From the NCBI GenBank assembly GCA_003152255.1, contig PLZT01000696.1, forward strand, positions 1 through 11,396: DNA of 11,396 bases, written 5' to 3'. Positions within the stretch are counted from its first letter, which is position 1. Every line of letters starts with the position of its first letter. Under the pieces are notes generated by a model that was not told where the DNA came from, did not search any database, and saw only the letters and a program-made list of their open reading frames with translations. Source of the stretch: Methylocystaceae bacterium (GTDB taxonomy: Bacteria; Pseudomonadota; Alphaproteobacteria; Rhizobiales; Beijerinckiaceae). The position numbers were made by a program, and so were the translations under genes. Positions 1 through 7,062 of this stretch are shown in pieces.

Positions 1-143
1 CCCCTAATTGATGACAGGCCCTAGATCGCCCATCGTTAAAAACGGGTTAAGTCGAGGCACATCCAACGCCTCCGCTGACGCTGGCGCCGCGGCCGCGCCG
101 CGCTACCATTCAGTCTCGATCGCTTGATTGGAGTTTGGGACCG

Positions 144-518
144 ATGGAAAACATGGAGCCCTCAAAGGGGCGTCTCGCATCCAGGCTATGGCTTATCTAC
201 ACCACCGCGGCCATACTTGGTTCGCTTTTGGTTCTGGCGATATATGTCAGCGCATACGACAATACCGGGGTGACGGAGCGACTGCGAGCGACGGGCGCTT
301 TCACGCGAACGGCGATGCAGGTTCTCTCATTCCCGCTCGGATTTCCGCTCGGCGCCGCGGCGGACCCTTTCCTCGAACGGAGCTTTGGTTGCGCGGCCTC
401 GGACGAACCATGCGCGACATTCATAAATTGGTGGACGCATTTCGCCGCGATTCTCGCTCAAATCATTATTTTCCATAGGCTTATCCGGCTGCCGCGTCCA
501 GCGAAGAGCCCGAACTGA
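144..518 (+). CDS. Small membrane protein of unknown function
   Basis: I do not recognise this 124-residue protein. It has a strongly hydrophobic segment at about residues 14-37 and another at about 98-113, with a moderately hydrophobic FPLGFPLG stretch around 58-72 between them, so it is probably an inner-membrane protein with two or three spans. Cys83 and Cys90 lie in the loop before the last span and could form a disulfide if that loop is periplasmic. The last residues are basic and proline-rich. The ATG at 144 is chosen because a GGAG at 130-133 sits 10 nt upstream; an in-frame TTG at 135 is too close to that motif. The codon pattern is like the neighbours. It faces the convergent GST gene across 10 nt. 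The reading frame looks real, but the function cannot be inferred. Confidence 0.6.
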   Translation: MENMEPSKGRLASRLWLIYTTAAILGSLLVLAIYVSAYDNTGVTERLRATGAFTRTAMQVLSFPLGFPLGAAADPFLERSFGCAASDEPCATFINWWTHFAAILAQIIIFHRLIRLPRPAKSPN

Positions 519-528
519 ATCGGGTCAA

Positions 529-1224
529 TCAGCGCGCCATCACCTTCGAGTGGATCTCCTCGCAATGGCGGACGAGGTTCTTGTGCGCGTCCACGAACAG
601 CTTCAACGGCGTGTTGATCTTGAAGAAATGAACATTGGCGATGAAGCCGTAAATCCCCGCGTCAGCGCGGGCGGGTCCTGGACCAAAGACGAAGCCGCGC
701 TCTGGCGTCATTTCCGCCAGCGCGCCGAGATCGGCAAGGCCGCGCGCATAAACGTCGTGGGGCGCATAGCGGCCGACGCCCTGATAGTAGTAACGCTCAA
801 AATTATATTCCCGCGCTTTTTCGAGCATGTCGGGGGTCAGCGCGGCATGAGTCTTCAGCATCTCGTCGCGAAACAGCGGCCAGAACGCGTCGTCGCGCCA
901 GCGCGAATAGGACATCACCCAATAAAGATCGTCGAGCAGGCGCCGCAGCAGCAGGTCCGTGCGAAGTTGCTCGCGCGAGAGGCCCCCGTCGATCGTCAGG
1001 CCGTTTCGCCGCGTGAGATGGGCGATGATGCGATCGCTGTCGCCGAGGATTTCGCCATCATCGTCGATATAGGGCAGTTGCCCTCGCGGCGCGGCTTTCG
1101 TGTCGATGATGTGGACGTGGCGGAACTCGAGCCCGCAGAGCTTCAAGAAGGCGAAGACCTTGAGGCCGTAGGGGTTGTTGTCGGCGACGCCGAACAAATC
1201 GGGGTAGGAGAAAAGCGTCAGCAT
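529..1224 (-). CDS. Glutathione S-transferase family protein (metaxin/Fax type)
   Basis: The 231-residue product has the two-domain GST layout. The N-terminal thioredoxin-like half (about 1-75) begins MLTLFSYPDLFGV and carries GQLPYIDDDGEILGDSD, in which Pro51 is the expected cis-proline and the following Asp-Ser-Asp would contact the glutathione gamma-glutamyl group. The C-terminal helical half (about 85-231) includes ARADAGIYGF (185-194), typical of the metaxin/Fax-like C-terminal domain. Members of this group are soluble and probably bind or conjugate glutathione; substrates are generally unknown. The start at 1224 is set by an AGGAGG motif (complement of 1234-1239) 9 nt upstream; an in-frame ATG at 1299 lacks this support. 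The gene lies 71 nt downstream of slyX on the same strand, so co-transcription is possible. Family is confident; substrate is unknown. Confidence 0.85.
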   Translation of the reverse strand: MLTLFSYPDLFGVADNNPYGLKVFAFLKLCGLEFRHVHIIDTKAAPRGQLPYIDDDGEILGDSDRIIAHLTRRNGLTIDGGLSREQLRTDLLLRRLLDDLYWVMSYSRWRDDAFWPLFRDEMLKTHAALTPDMLEKAREYNFERYYYQGVGRYAPHDVYARGLADLGALAEMTPERGFVFGPGPARADAGIYGFIANVHFFKINTPLKLFVDAHKNLVRHCEEIHSKVMAR

Positions 1225-1295
1225 GGTCTCTTCCCTCCTGGCGGCGCAAGTCGCCATTTCCTCAATATTATCAGAAACCTCGAGGAATCCATTCC

Positions 1296-1508
1296 TCAAT
1301 AATGCGGTGGTGGCGGCTCCGAGGCGCCGCGCGGGGCTCCAGCGCTCTGAATTTCCTCAAGCAACTTGGCGACTTGCCGCTCCAGAGCGTCGATCTTGCG
1401 CCACTGCGCGGTGATTGCGTCGTTCAGTTCGGTAATTATCCTGTCCTGATGCGCGACCAGCGTTTCCAGAGCATCGAGGCGGGAAGAATCTGAATGTTCA
1501 TGGCTCAT
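1296..1508 (-). CDS. slyX: SlyX family protein
   Basis: This is a 70-residue protein with a heptad-rich helix at about residues 8-54 (LDALETLVAHQDRIITELND, then further Leu/Ile heptads). It ends in a proline-rich tail, EPPPPHY. That combination of a short coiled coil and a PPPHY end is the signature of SlyX, a small cytoplasmic protein found in many Proteobacteria whose biochemical role is not established. The start at 1508 is preferred over the in-frame ATG at 1520 because a GGAG sits between the two, 6 nt upstream of 1508. It is the first gene of a possible two-gene unit with the GST gene and is divergent from the esterase-like gene at 1649. Confidence 0.88.
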   Translation of the reverse strand: MSHEHSDSSRLDALETLVAHQDRIITELNDAITAQWRKIDALERQVAKLLEEIQSAGAPRGASEPPPPHY

Positions 1509-1648
1509 GTTAAACTCCATTGCATATTGACGGCCCTCGAGAGTCGACGATGGCGCTCCGCGCTACTGGCGAGTCCCACACGACCCCGCCATTCTCCTTC
1601 CCAGCCGCGAAATAAGAGCTACCTACCATCTGTTCGAAGGAGATATCG
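1509..1648. promoter_or_regulatory. Divergent intergenic region between slyX and the alpha/beta hydrolase
   Basis: This 140-bp spacer should hold the promoters of slyX (leftward) and the hydrolase gene (rightward). A TTGACG at 1527-1532 resembles a -35 box for the rightward gene, but no good -10 hexamer follows at the right spacing, so no promoter is assigned. The only clear signal is the strong ribosome binding site AAGGAGA at 1637-1643, 5 nt before the hydrolase ATG. Confidence 0.35.
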
Positions 1649-2533
1649 ATGGATGACGTTGAGATTGGTGCAATCCGCGCGCTTTTGAGCGCCAAGCCTC
1701 GACCGGTTGGCTGGGCGGAGCGGCGTGAACGGATCGACGAGGTCGGTTCGGTTTGGCCCGTGGCCGGCGATGTGACGCTGGAATCCGTCGATCTCGGCGG
1801 ACTGCCCGGCGAATGGTCCATCGCGCCGGGAAGCGACGCGTCGCGCGTTCTGCTGTTTTTTCACGGCGGCGGCTATTGCTCGGGGTCCATCCGTAGTCAT
1901 CGGCGCATGGTCACGGAGGCGGGCCGGGCGGCGGGCGCGCGAACGCTGGCCGTCGCTTATCGTCTGGCGCCCGAACATCCATTTCCGGCGGCCTATGATG
2001 ACGCGCTGGCGGCTTGGCGCTTTTTGAGAGAGCAGGGTGTCGCGGCGAACCGCATCGCCGTGGGCGGAGACAGCGCCGGGGGCGCGCTGACGGTCGCGCT
2101 CATCAATCGGCTACGCGAGGCCGGCGAGATTGGTCCTGCTTGCGCATGGCTCGCGTCGCCATGGACGGATCTAACCATGTCGGGCGAAACGCTCGCCACG
2201 AAGGACACGGTGGACCCGCTCATACATAAGAGCTACCTCGAGGAACTGGCGAATGCCTATCTTCCAAGCGGCATGGACCCAAGAGACCCCCGGGTCTCCC
2301 CGCTTTACGCTGAAATGAAGGGCTTCCCCCCGACCTTGATCCAGGTTGGGTCGGACGAGACGCTTCTCTCCGACGCCGTGAGATTCGCCGCCGCCGCCGG
2401 CGCCGCCGACGTTTCCATGACGTTGGAGATCTGGCCGCATATGATTCATGCATGGCCGCTGTGGAACGCGCGTCTTGCCGACGGTCGCGCGGCGCTTGCC
2501 CGAGCGGGAGCCTTTATCCGCGAACATATCTGA
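1649..2533 (+). CDS. Alpha/beta hydrolase, hormone-sensitive-lipase (family IV) type esterase
   Basis: The 294-residue product is a cytoplasmic serine hydrolase likely to cleave short-chain carboxylic esters. The diagnostic HSL oxyanion motif HGGGY lies at 72-76, followed by YRLAPEHPFPAAYDD (104-118), the nucleophile elbow GDSAGG (140-145, Ser142) and a histidine in MIHAWP (His267). The acid is in VGSDETLLSDA. By alignment with the family's DPLxDE motif, Glu237 falls where the catalytic Asp usually is, with Asp236 next to it, so this may be a Ser-Glu-His triad. Length is normal for the family and no signal peptide is visible. The start is fixed by a near-ideal AAGGAGA 5 nt upstream. It is divergent from slyX and followed by tonB after 170 nt. 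The natural substrate is unknown. Confidence 0.88.
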   Translation: MDDVEIGAIRALLSAKPRPVGWAERRERIDEVGSVWPVAGDVTLESVDLGGLPGEWSIAPGSDASRVLLFFHGGGYCSGSIRSHRRMVTEAGRAAGARTLAVAYRLAPEHPFPAAYDDALAAWRFLREQGVAANRIAVGGDSAGGALTVALINRLREAGEIGPACAWLASPWTDLTMSGETLATKDTVDPLIHKSYLEELANAYLPSGMDPRDPRVSPLYAEMKGFPPTLIQVGSDETLLSDAVRFAAAAGAADVSMTLEIWPHMIHAWPLWNARLADGRAALARAGAFIREHI

Positions 2534-2604
2534 GACATTTGCAGACCACCGCGCTCCATACCGGGAACGGCTATTGGGTGAGCTACTTCTCGCCGACCGC
2601 GCGC

Positions 2605-2621
2605 GGCCGCGACTAGCGGCC
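2605..2621. repeat. Short perfect inverted repeat in the hydrolase-tonB gap
   Basis: GGCCGC, a GACTA loop and GCGGCC form a perfect 6-bp stem about 70 nt after the hydrolase stop. There is no T-run on either side, so it is not a textbook intrinsic terminator; it may be a weak terminator hairpin or chance in GC-rich DNA. The rest of the 170-bp gap (2534-2703) shows no gene and no convincing promoter. Confidence 0.25.
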
Positions 2622-2703
2622 ACGGCGCGGCTGTGGCAATCTCCGGCGCAATTCACGCGAGGCCGCCGTCCGCCGGGGGACGAAAAACGCGCGCGCATCA
2701 CCG

Positions 2704-3750
2704 TTGCAAGGCGTCCCGGCGCCCAACCCATTGTATGTCGACGTGAGTCTTGAAGCCAAAGCCATAGAGCGGATGATCGAACCGCCGCAGCTCGCAGGGC
2801 CGCGGCGGGGGCAATTCGTGTTCGTTTTGGGGATCTGTCTGGCGGTCCACGCGGCGATTTTCTTTCTGCTGGTGATCCTCGACGCCATTTTGCTCCCGCG
2901 CGAGACGCAGACCCAGGAAACGCCCGTCGAGGTCATCGTCGAACCGCCGCCGGCGCCCCCGCCGCCCCAGCCCAAGCCAGAGCCGCAAGCCAAAGAAGAG
3001 AAGCCCCCGGAAGAAAAGCCCAAGGAAAAGCCGCCGCAAGAGAAGCCGCAGGCCAAGCAACAGCAGCAGCCTTACGAAGAACCGGCGACCGACGCGCCGC
3101 GCGCGGAAAGCCCGGAGAAGATCAACCGGCCGGCGCAGGACAAGGAGACCAAGGCGCTTCGCAAGGCGCCGCCGTCCGATCAGACCGCGCAAAAGCCCTC
3201 GCCCGAGAAGCGGCCAAGCCCGGTCGCGGGCGCGGCGCCCGAAGTCTCGCCGGAGCCTCCGGCGCTCAAGCAGGTCGAGGACAAGCCCGACGCCGAGGTG
3301 ACGGAGAGAGCGGAGATCAATCACGACAAGCCCGACGCGAAGGAGCCGCGGGCCGAGTCGCAAGGCGAGACGAAGCAGGGCGCCAAATCCCTCGCCGACC
3401 AACTCACCAATCCCGAGCCTGTTCCCTATTACCAGTTCAGCGGCGCGGCCAAGTCGGCGCCGGTTACCGGCGGCACGGCCAATACGACCTATCTTTCGAC
3501 TTTGTGGGGCCTGATCGTGCCCAGCATGCGCATCCCCGAGCGCATCAAGGAGAATCACCTCCGGGGCGATGGCGTTCTCGTTTTCAACGTCGACATAAAG
3601 GGCAATCTCACACGTATCGGAATTCAGCAGTCGAGCGGCCTCGCGGATCTCGACGCGGAGGCTCTCGCGGCGGTGCGCCGCGCGGCGCCATTTCCGCCGC
3701 CGCCGAGAGGTTTGACCTATTCGATCAGCTTCTCCTTCACGAGCAGGTGA
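2704..3750 (+). CDS. tonB: TonB family protein (energy transducer)
   Basis: TonB couples the ExbB-ExbD proton-motive-force motor of the inner membrane to TonB-dependent outer-membrane receptors for iron chelates and other scarce solutes. The 348-residue frame has a cytoplasmic N-terminus, one membrane anchor at about 38-64, and a long periplasmic linker (about 75-235) very rich in Pro, Lys and Glu. The C-terminal TonB domain (about 265-348) contains GDGVLVFNVDIKGNLTRIGI, SSGLADLDAEAL and the typical APFPPPPRGL. The start is uncertain. The longest frame begins with TTG at 2704, while GTG at 2743 and ATG at 2773 are in frame and would also leave the anchor intact. None has a clear Shine-Dalgarno. 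No exbB, exbD or receptor gene lies in the window, so the partner cannot be told from context. The OYE gene follows after 59 nt and could be co-transcribed. Confidence 0.85.
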   Translation: MQGVPAPNPLYVDVSLEAKAIERMIEPPQLAGPRRGQFVFVLGICLAVHAAIFFLLVILDAILLPRETQTQETPVEVIVEPPPAPPPPQPKPEPQAKEEKPPEEKPKEKPPQEKPQAKQQQQPYEEPATDAPRAESPEKINRPAQDKETKALRKAPPSDQTAQKPSPEKRPSPVAGAAPEVSPEPPALKQVEDKPDAEVTERAEINHDKPDAKEPRAESQGETKQGAKSLADQLTNPEPVPYYQFSGAAKSAPVTGGTANTTYLSTLWGLIVPSMRIPERIKENHLRGDGVLVFNVDIKGNLTRIGIQQSSGLADLDAEALAAVRRAAPFPPPPRGLTYSISFSFTSR

Positions 3751-3809
3751 GGCGCGTCCGTTCAACCATCCGCGCGTGAGGCGCCGCGACACCGGGAGCA
3801 AGACAGACC

Positions 3810-4913
3810 ATGAGCTCGGCCAAGCTTTTCACCCCATTTCGCGTCGCCGAATTCGAACTCGCCAATCGCATCGTCATCGCGCCCATGTGTCAATATTCCG
3901 CCGAGGACGGCCGCATGACCGACTGGCACTTGATTCATTTGGGCCAGCTCGCCCTTTCCGGCGCGGCCCTCTTGACCATCGAGGCGACCGCCGTTCTGCC
4001 CGAGGGCAGGATCACCTACGCCGATGTCGGGCTCTGGTCCGACGAGACCGAGGCGGCGATGGGGCGCGTCCTTTCGAGCATAAGGCGGTATTCGGACATG
4101 CCGTTCGCGATTCAGCTCGCGCACGCCGGACGCAAGGCCTCCACCGAGGTTCCCTGGAAGGGCGGCGGACAGATCGCCGCCAATGGCGCGACGGGATGGC
4201 GCACGGTCGCGCCTTCGGTGCTTGCGTTCCTGCCGAACGAGGCGCCTCCGGTCGCGCTGGGCCGCGACGGGATGGCGCGAATCCGCGACGCATTCGCGCA
4301 AGCGGCGCGGCGGGCGGCGCGGCTGGACATAGCGGCGGTGCAAATTCACGCCGCGCACGGCTATCTGCTGCATCAGTTTTTGTCGCCGCTGTCGAATGTC
4401 CGCGACGACGAATATGGCGGCACCCTGGAGAACCGCATGCGATTTCCGCTGGAGGTGTTCGACGCGGTTCGCGCCAGCTTTCCCGCCGATCGCCCGGTCG
4501 GCGTGCGCGTTTCGGGAACGGACTGGGCCGAAGGCGGCTGGGACATCGACCAGACGATGGAATTCGCCAAAGCGCTCGAAGCGCGGGGATGCTCGGTCAT
4601 TCACGTCTCGAGCGGAGGGCTGACGGCCGATCAAAAGATTCCGGTCGGGCCGAGCTATCAGGTTCCGCTGGCCCGGGCGGTCAAGGCGGCGACCAAAATG
4701 CCGGTCGTCGCCGTCGGCTTGATCGTCGATTTCGAGCAAGCCGAGGCGATTGTCGCGACCGGCGACGCCGATTTGATCGCGCTCGCGAGAGCTATGCTTT
4801 TCAATCCGCGCTGGCCCTGGCACGCGGCCGCGCATTTTGGCGCCCGCGTCAAGGCGCCGAAACAATATTTTCGATCGCAGCCGCGGCGATATCCGCATCT
4901 CTTCGACGAATAG
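3810..4913 (+). CDS. NADH:flavin oxidoreductase, Old Yellow Enzyme family (YqjM class)
   Basis: The product is an FMN-dependent ene-reductase that uses NAD(P)H to reduce activated C=C bonds in enals, enones, quinones or similar electrophiles. The 367-residue single-domain TIM barrel has the thermophilic-like/YqjM signature near the N-terminus, APMCQYSAEDG, with Cys27 at the position that tunes the flavin. IQLAHAGRKA lies at 101-110. The substrate-binding histidine pair is in IHAAHGYLLHQFLSPLSN (His180, His183), followed by EYGGTLENR (201-209). Phosphate-binding barrel elements VAVGLI (300-305) and ALARAMLFNPRWPWHAA (324-340) follow. Length matches the class. The start ATG has GGGAG about 11 nt upstream. 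It sits between tonB and a thioredoxin-like gene in the same direction. The family is clear; the physiological substrate is not. Confidence 0.92.
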   Translation: MSSAKLFTPFRVAEFELANRIVIAPMCQYSAEDGRMTDWHLIHLGQLALSGAALLTIEATAVLPEGRITYADVGLWSDETEAAMGRVLSSIRRYSDMPFAIQLAHAGRKASTEVPWKGGGQIAANGATGWRTVAPSVLAFLPNEAPPVALGRDGMARIRDAFAQAARRAARLDIAAVQIHAAHGYLLHQFLSPLSNVRDDEYGGTLENRMRFPLEVFDAVRASFPADRPVGVRVSGTDWAEGGWDIDQTMEFAKALEARGCSVIHVSSGGLTADQKIPVGPSYQVPLARAVKAATKMPVVAVGLIVDFEQAEAIVATGDADLIALARAMLFNPRWPWHAAAHFGARVKAPKQYFRSQPRRYPHLFDE

Positions 4914-4967
4914 CCCTACTCGATATATATGATTGCTGGCGAACGCAGAACTTCATGGAGGCGCCCG

Positions 4968-5531
4968 ATGGCCGCGACTTCGACGCAAATCATGCTGGAC
5001 ACGCCGGCGCCGGAATTCCGGCTTCCGGGGACCGATGGCCGGCTCTATACGCTGGACGAGGTCGCGGGCGAAAACGGAACGGTGATCGCCTTCATCTGCA
5101 ACCACTGCCCCTATGTCCTAGCGGTGATCGACCGCCTCGTCGCCGATGCGCGCGCGCTCAAGCTCGAGGGCGTCGGCTTCGCCTGCATCTGCTCGAACGA
5201 CGCCGAGGCCTATCTCGACGACTCCTTCGACAAGATGAAGCAATTCGCGAAGGCGCATGGCTTCCCCTTTCCCTATTTGCACGACGAGACGCAGCAAGTC
5301 GCGCGCGCCTATGGCGCGGTCTGCACGCCGGATTTCTTTGGCTATGATCGCGCCCGCAACCTCAAATACCGGGGCCGGCTCGACGAGGGCCGCACGGCGC
5401 CGCCGCCCGCCGGCGCGAGGCGAGAGCTTGTGGAGGCGATGCGCGCCATCGCCGCGACGGGCCGGGCGCCGCTGAAGCAAACTCCATCGATCGGCTGTTC
5501 GATCAAATGGAAGGCGTCGCGGGGCGGATAG
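4968..5531 (+). CDS. Thioredoxin/AhpC-TSA family protein with a CNHC motif
   Basis: This 187-residue protein has the thioredoxin fold of the AhpC/TSA-redoxin type. Residues 12-34 are the typical TPAPEFRLPGTDGRLYTLDE entry, FICNHCPYV (42-50) holds a Cys44-x-x-Cys47 pair, and VCTPDFF (118-124) supplies the cis-proline Pro121. Near the C-terminus is PSIGCSIKWK (173-182), a conserved end of this CNHCPYV subgroup with a further Cys177. No signal peptide is seen, so it is probably cytoplasmic. It is likely a thiol-disulfide or peroxide-related oxidoreductase; which of these is not known. ATG 4968 is chosen over an upstream in-frame ATG at 4929 because GGAGG at 4957-4961 lies 6 nt before it. It follows the OYE gene by 54 nt and may share its transcript. 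Confidence 0.87.
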   Translation: MAATSTQIMLDTPAPEFRLPGTDGRLYTLDEVAGENGTVIAFICNHCPYVLAVIDRLVADARALKLEGVGFACICSNDAEAYLDDSFDKMKQFAKAHGFPFPYLHDETQQVARAYGAVCTPDFFGYDRARNLKYRGRLDEGRTAPPPAGARRELVEAMRAIAATGRAPLKQTPSIGCSIKWKASRGG

Positions 5532-5535
5532 GTCC

Positions 5536-5548
5536 AGGGCAAAGCCCT
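5536..5548. repeat. Small perfect hairpin after the thioredoxin-like gene
   Basis: AGGGC-AAA-GCCCT forms a 5-bp stem with a 3-nt loop, 4 nt after the stop of the thioredoxin-like gene. No T-run follows, so termination here is only possible, not shown. The remainder of the 112-bp gap to the next gene holds only that gene's ribosome binding site. Confidence 0.25.
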
Positions 5549-5643
5549 TCGGGATCGCCGGCCTCGCGACGCTATGTCCAATGGCGCGGGGGCCGCGCGC
5601 GTGCGATGCGGTTATTTCCGCGACAGGATTTCCGAGGAGGCGC

Positions 5644-7062
5644 ATGGGCGACGAAATCGCGACCACCGGCTTTCGCGCCGAGGATTTCTCATTGTTCGCG
5701 CGCCGCCTCGCCGAAGAGACGGAGTTCGCGCGCGCCATGTTCGCGGAAACGCGCTTCTCGCGAGCGGGATTTTCGCTTGGCTTCGAGATCGAGGCCTGGA
5801 TCGTCGATCACAATTTCTTTCCCGCGCCGATCAATCAGCGCCTGCTCGAAGCGCTGGGCAATCCGCTGGTCGTTCCCGAGCTTTCGCGATTCAATGTCGA
5901 ACTGAACAGCGAACCGCTGGCGCTTGGGGCCGATGCTCTCGACCGCGCGGAAGAGGCGCTGTCGCGGCTTTGGAGCCAGTGCAACGCCGTCGCCCACGGG
6001 CTCGGCGCCAATATGGTGATGATCGGCACGTTGCCGACGATCCGCGACGAGGATTTAACGCTCGCCAATATTTCGCCGCTCAATCGCTATTACGCCTTGA
6101 ACAAGGAAGTGCTGCGCCGCCGGCGCGGGCGTCCGTTGCGCGTCGATATCGAGGGCCGCGACCATCTCGTCTGCGAACATCGCGACGTGATGCTGGAGGC
6201 GGCGACGACGTCCTTTCAAATTCATTTGCAGGTTCCCGCCGATCTCGCCGCCCTCTACTATAACGCCTCGGTCGCGGCCTCCGGCCCGTTGCTCGCCGCC
6301 TGCGGCAACTCGCCCTTGCTGTTCGGCAAGCGCCTGTGGGAGGAGACCCGCATTCCGCTGTTCGAACAGGCGGTGGACCTGCCGGGCGTCCATGTCGGCC
6401 CCCGCCGCGTGAGCATGGGATCGAATTATCTTGAACGCTCCTGCCTCGAAATTTTCGAGGAGAATCTGCGCGACCATCCACCGCTTTTGCCGATCTCCTT
6501 CGACGATGCGCCGGAGGCGTTGCATCACTTGCGCCTGCACAACGGCACGATCTGGCGCTGGAATCGGCCGCTCGTCGGCTTTGACGCCGATGGCTCGCCG
6601 CATTTGCGCATCGAGCATCGCATTCTGCCGGCCGGACCCACCATCGCCGACATGATGGCCAACACCGCGCTGTATCTGGGGCTCATTCGTCATCTCGTCG
6701 ACCTCGGCGACAATGGCGCGGGCGGCCTCGCCTTCGCGGACGCGGTGACGAACTTTTACGCCGCGGCGCGCGAAGGTCTCGCCGCCGAACTGATCTGGCC
6801 GGGCGAGGGCAAAATCACGGCCGAGCGCCTGTTGCTCGAGCGGTTGCTGCCGGCGGCGCGGAGCGCCCTGCCGCGATTTGGCCTCGACCGAAGCCAGGAT
6901 CGGCGGCTAGACGTCGTCGAGGCGCGGACGCGTTCGGGGCGAACAGGCGCGGCGTGGCAGCGCGAGGCCTTCGCGGCGCATGGCGGAAACGTCCTTCCCC
7001 TCATGGCCGATTATTGCGAAAGACAACGCACCGGCGCGCCGGCGCATGAATGGGATCCGTGA
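5644..7062 (+). CDS. Glutamate-cysteine ligase-like amidoligase (GCS2 family)
   Basis: The 472-residue product resembles carboxylate-amine ligases of the GCS2 superfamily, which use ATP to join a carboxylate (often the gamma-carboxyl of glutamate) to an amine through an acyl-phosphate. Visible family features are GFEIEAWIVD (46-55) and FNVELNSEP (83-91), both with metal/ATP-binding acids; SFQIHLQVP (190-198); the arginine-rich HVGPRRVSMGSNY (250-262); and LRIEHRILPAGPT (321-333), with the conserved Glu, His and Arg of the active site. It is not a standard GshA by sequence feel, so true glutathione synthesis is unproven. Start 5644 is set by GAGGAGG about 5 nt upstream; an in-frame ATG at 5581 has no such support. 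The stop overlaps the start of the next gene, so the two are translationally coupled. Confidence 0.82.
   Translation: MGDEIATTGFRAEDFSLFARRLAEETEFARAMFAETRFSRAGFSLGFEIEAWIVDHNFFPAPINQRLLEALGNPLVVPELSRFNVELNSEPLALGADALDRAEEALSRLWSQCNAVAHGLGANMVMIGTLPTIRDEDLTLANISPLNRYYALNKEVLRRRRGRPLRVDIEGRDHLVCEHRDVMLEAATTSFQIHLQVPADLAALYYNASVAASGPLLAACGNSPLLFGKRLWEETRIPLFEQAVDLPGVHVGPRRVSMGSNYLERSCLEIFEENLRDHPPLLPISFDDAPEALHHLRLHNGTIWRWNRPLVGFDADGSPHLRIEHRILPAGPTIADMMANTALYLGLIRHLVDLGDNGAGGLAFADAVTNFYAAAREGLAAELIWPGEGKITAERLLLERLLPAARSALPRFGLDRSQDRRLDVVEARTRSGRTGAAWQREAFAAHGGNVLPLMADYCERQRTGAPAHEWDP

Noticed and set aside
70..104. GC-rich near-palindromic run before the first gene
   Set aside because: Runs such as GCGCCGCGGCCGCGCC arise readily in DNA of this composition. 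There is no T-tract or gene end visible to make it a terminator.
550..1302. Open frame of 250 codons on the plus strand antisense to the GST gene
   Set aside because: The GST frame on the minus strand has both GST domains and a strong ribosome binding site; this one has no recognisable motifs.
2980..3060. Apparent repeats of Lys-Pro-Glu codons
   Set aside because: These are the degenerate Pro/Lys/Glu linker of TonB, not exact DNA repeats or a CRISPR-like array.
2698..3801. Open frame of 367 codons antisense to tonB
   Set aside because: It is rich in Arg, Leu and Gly because it is the complement of the Pro/Lys/Glu linker codons; the TonB frame has a membrane anchor and a recognisable C-terminal domain.
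3776..5347. Open frame of 523 codons on the plus strand spanning the OYE gene and the thioredoxin-like gene
   Set aside because: It is out of frame with two recognisable enzymes, has an Arg/Gly/Ala-rich low-complexity translation and no family motifs. It is a shadow caused by GC-rich third positions.
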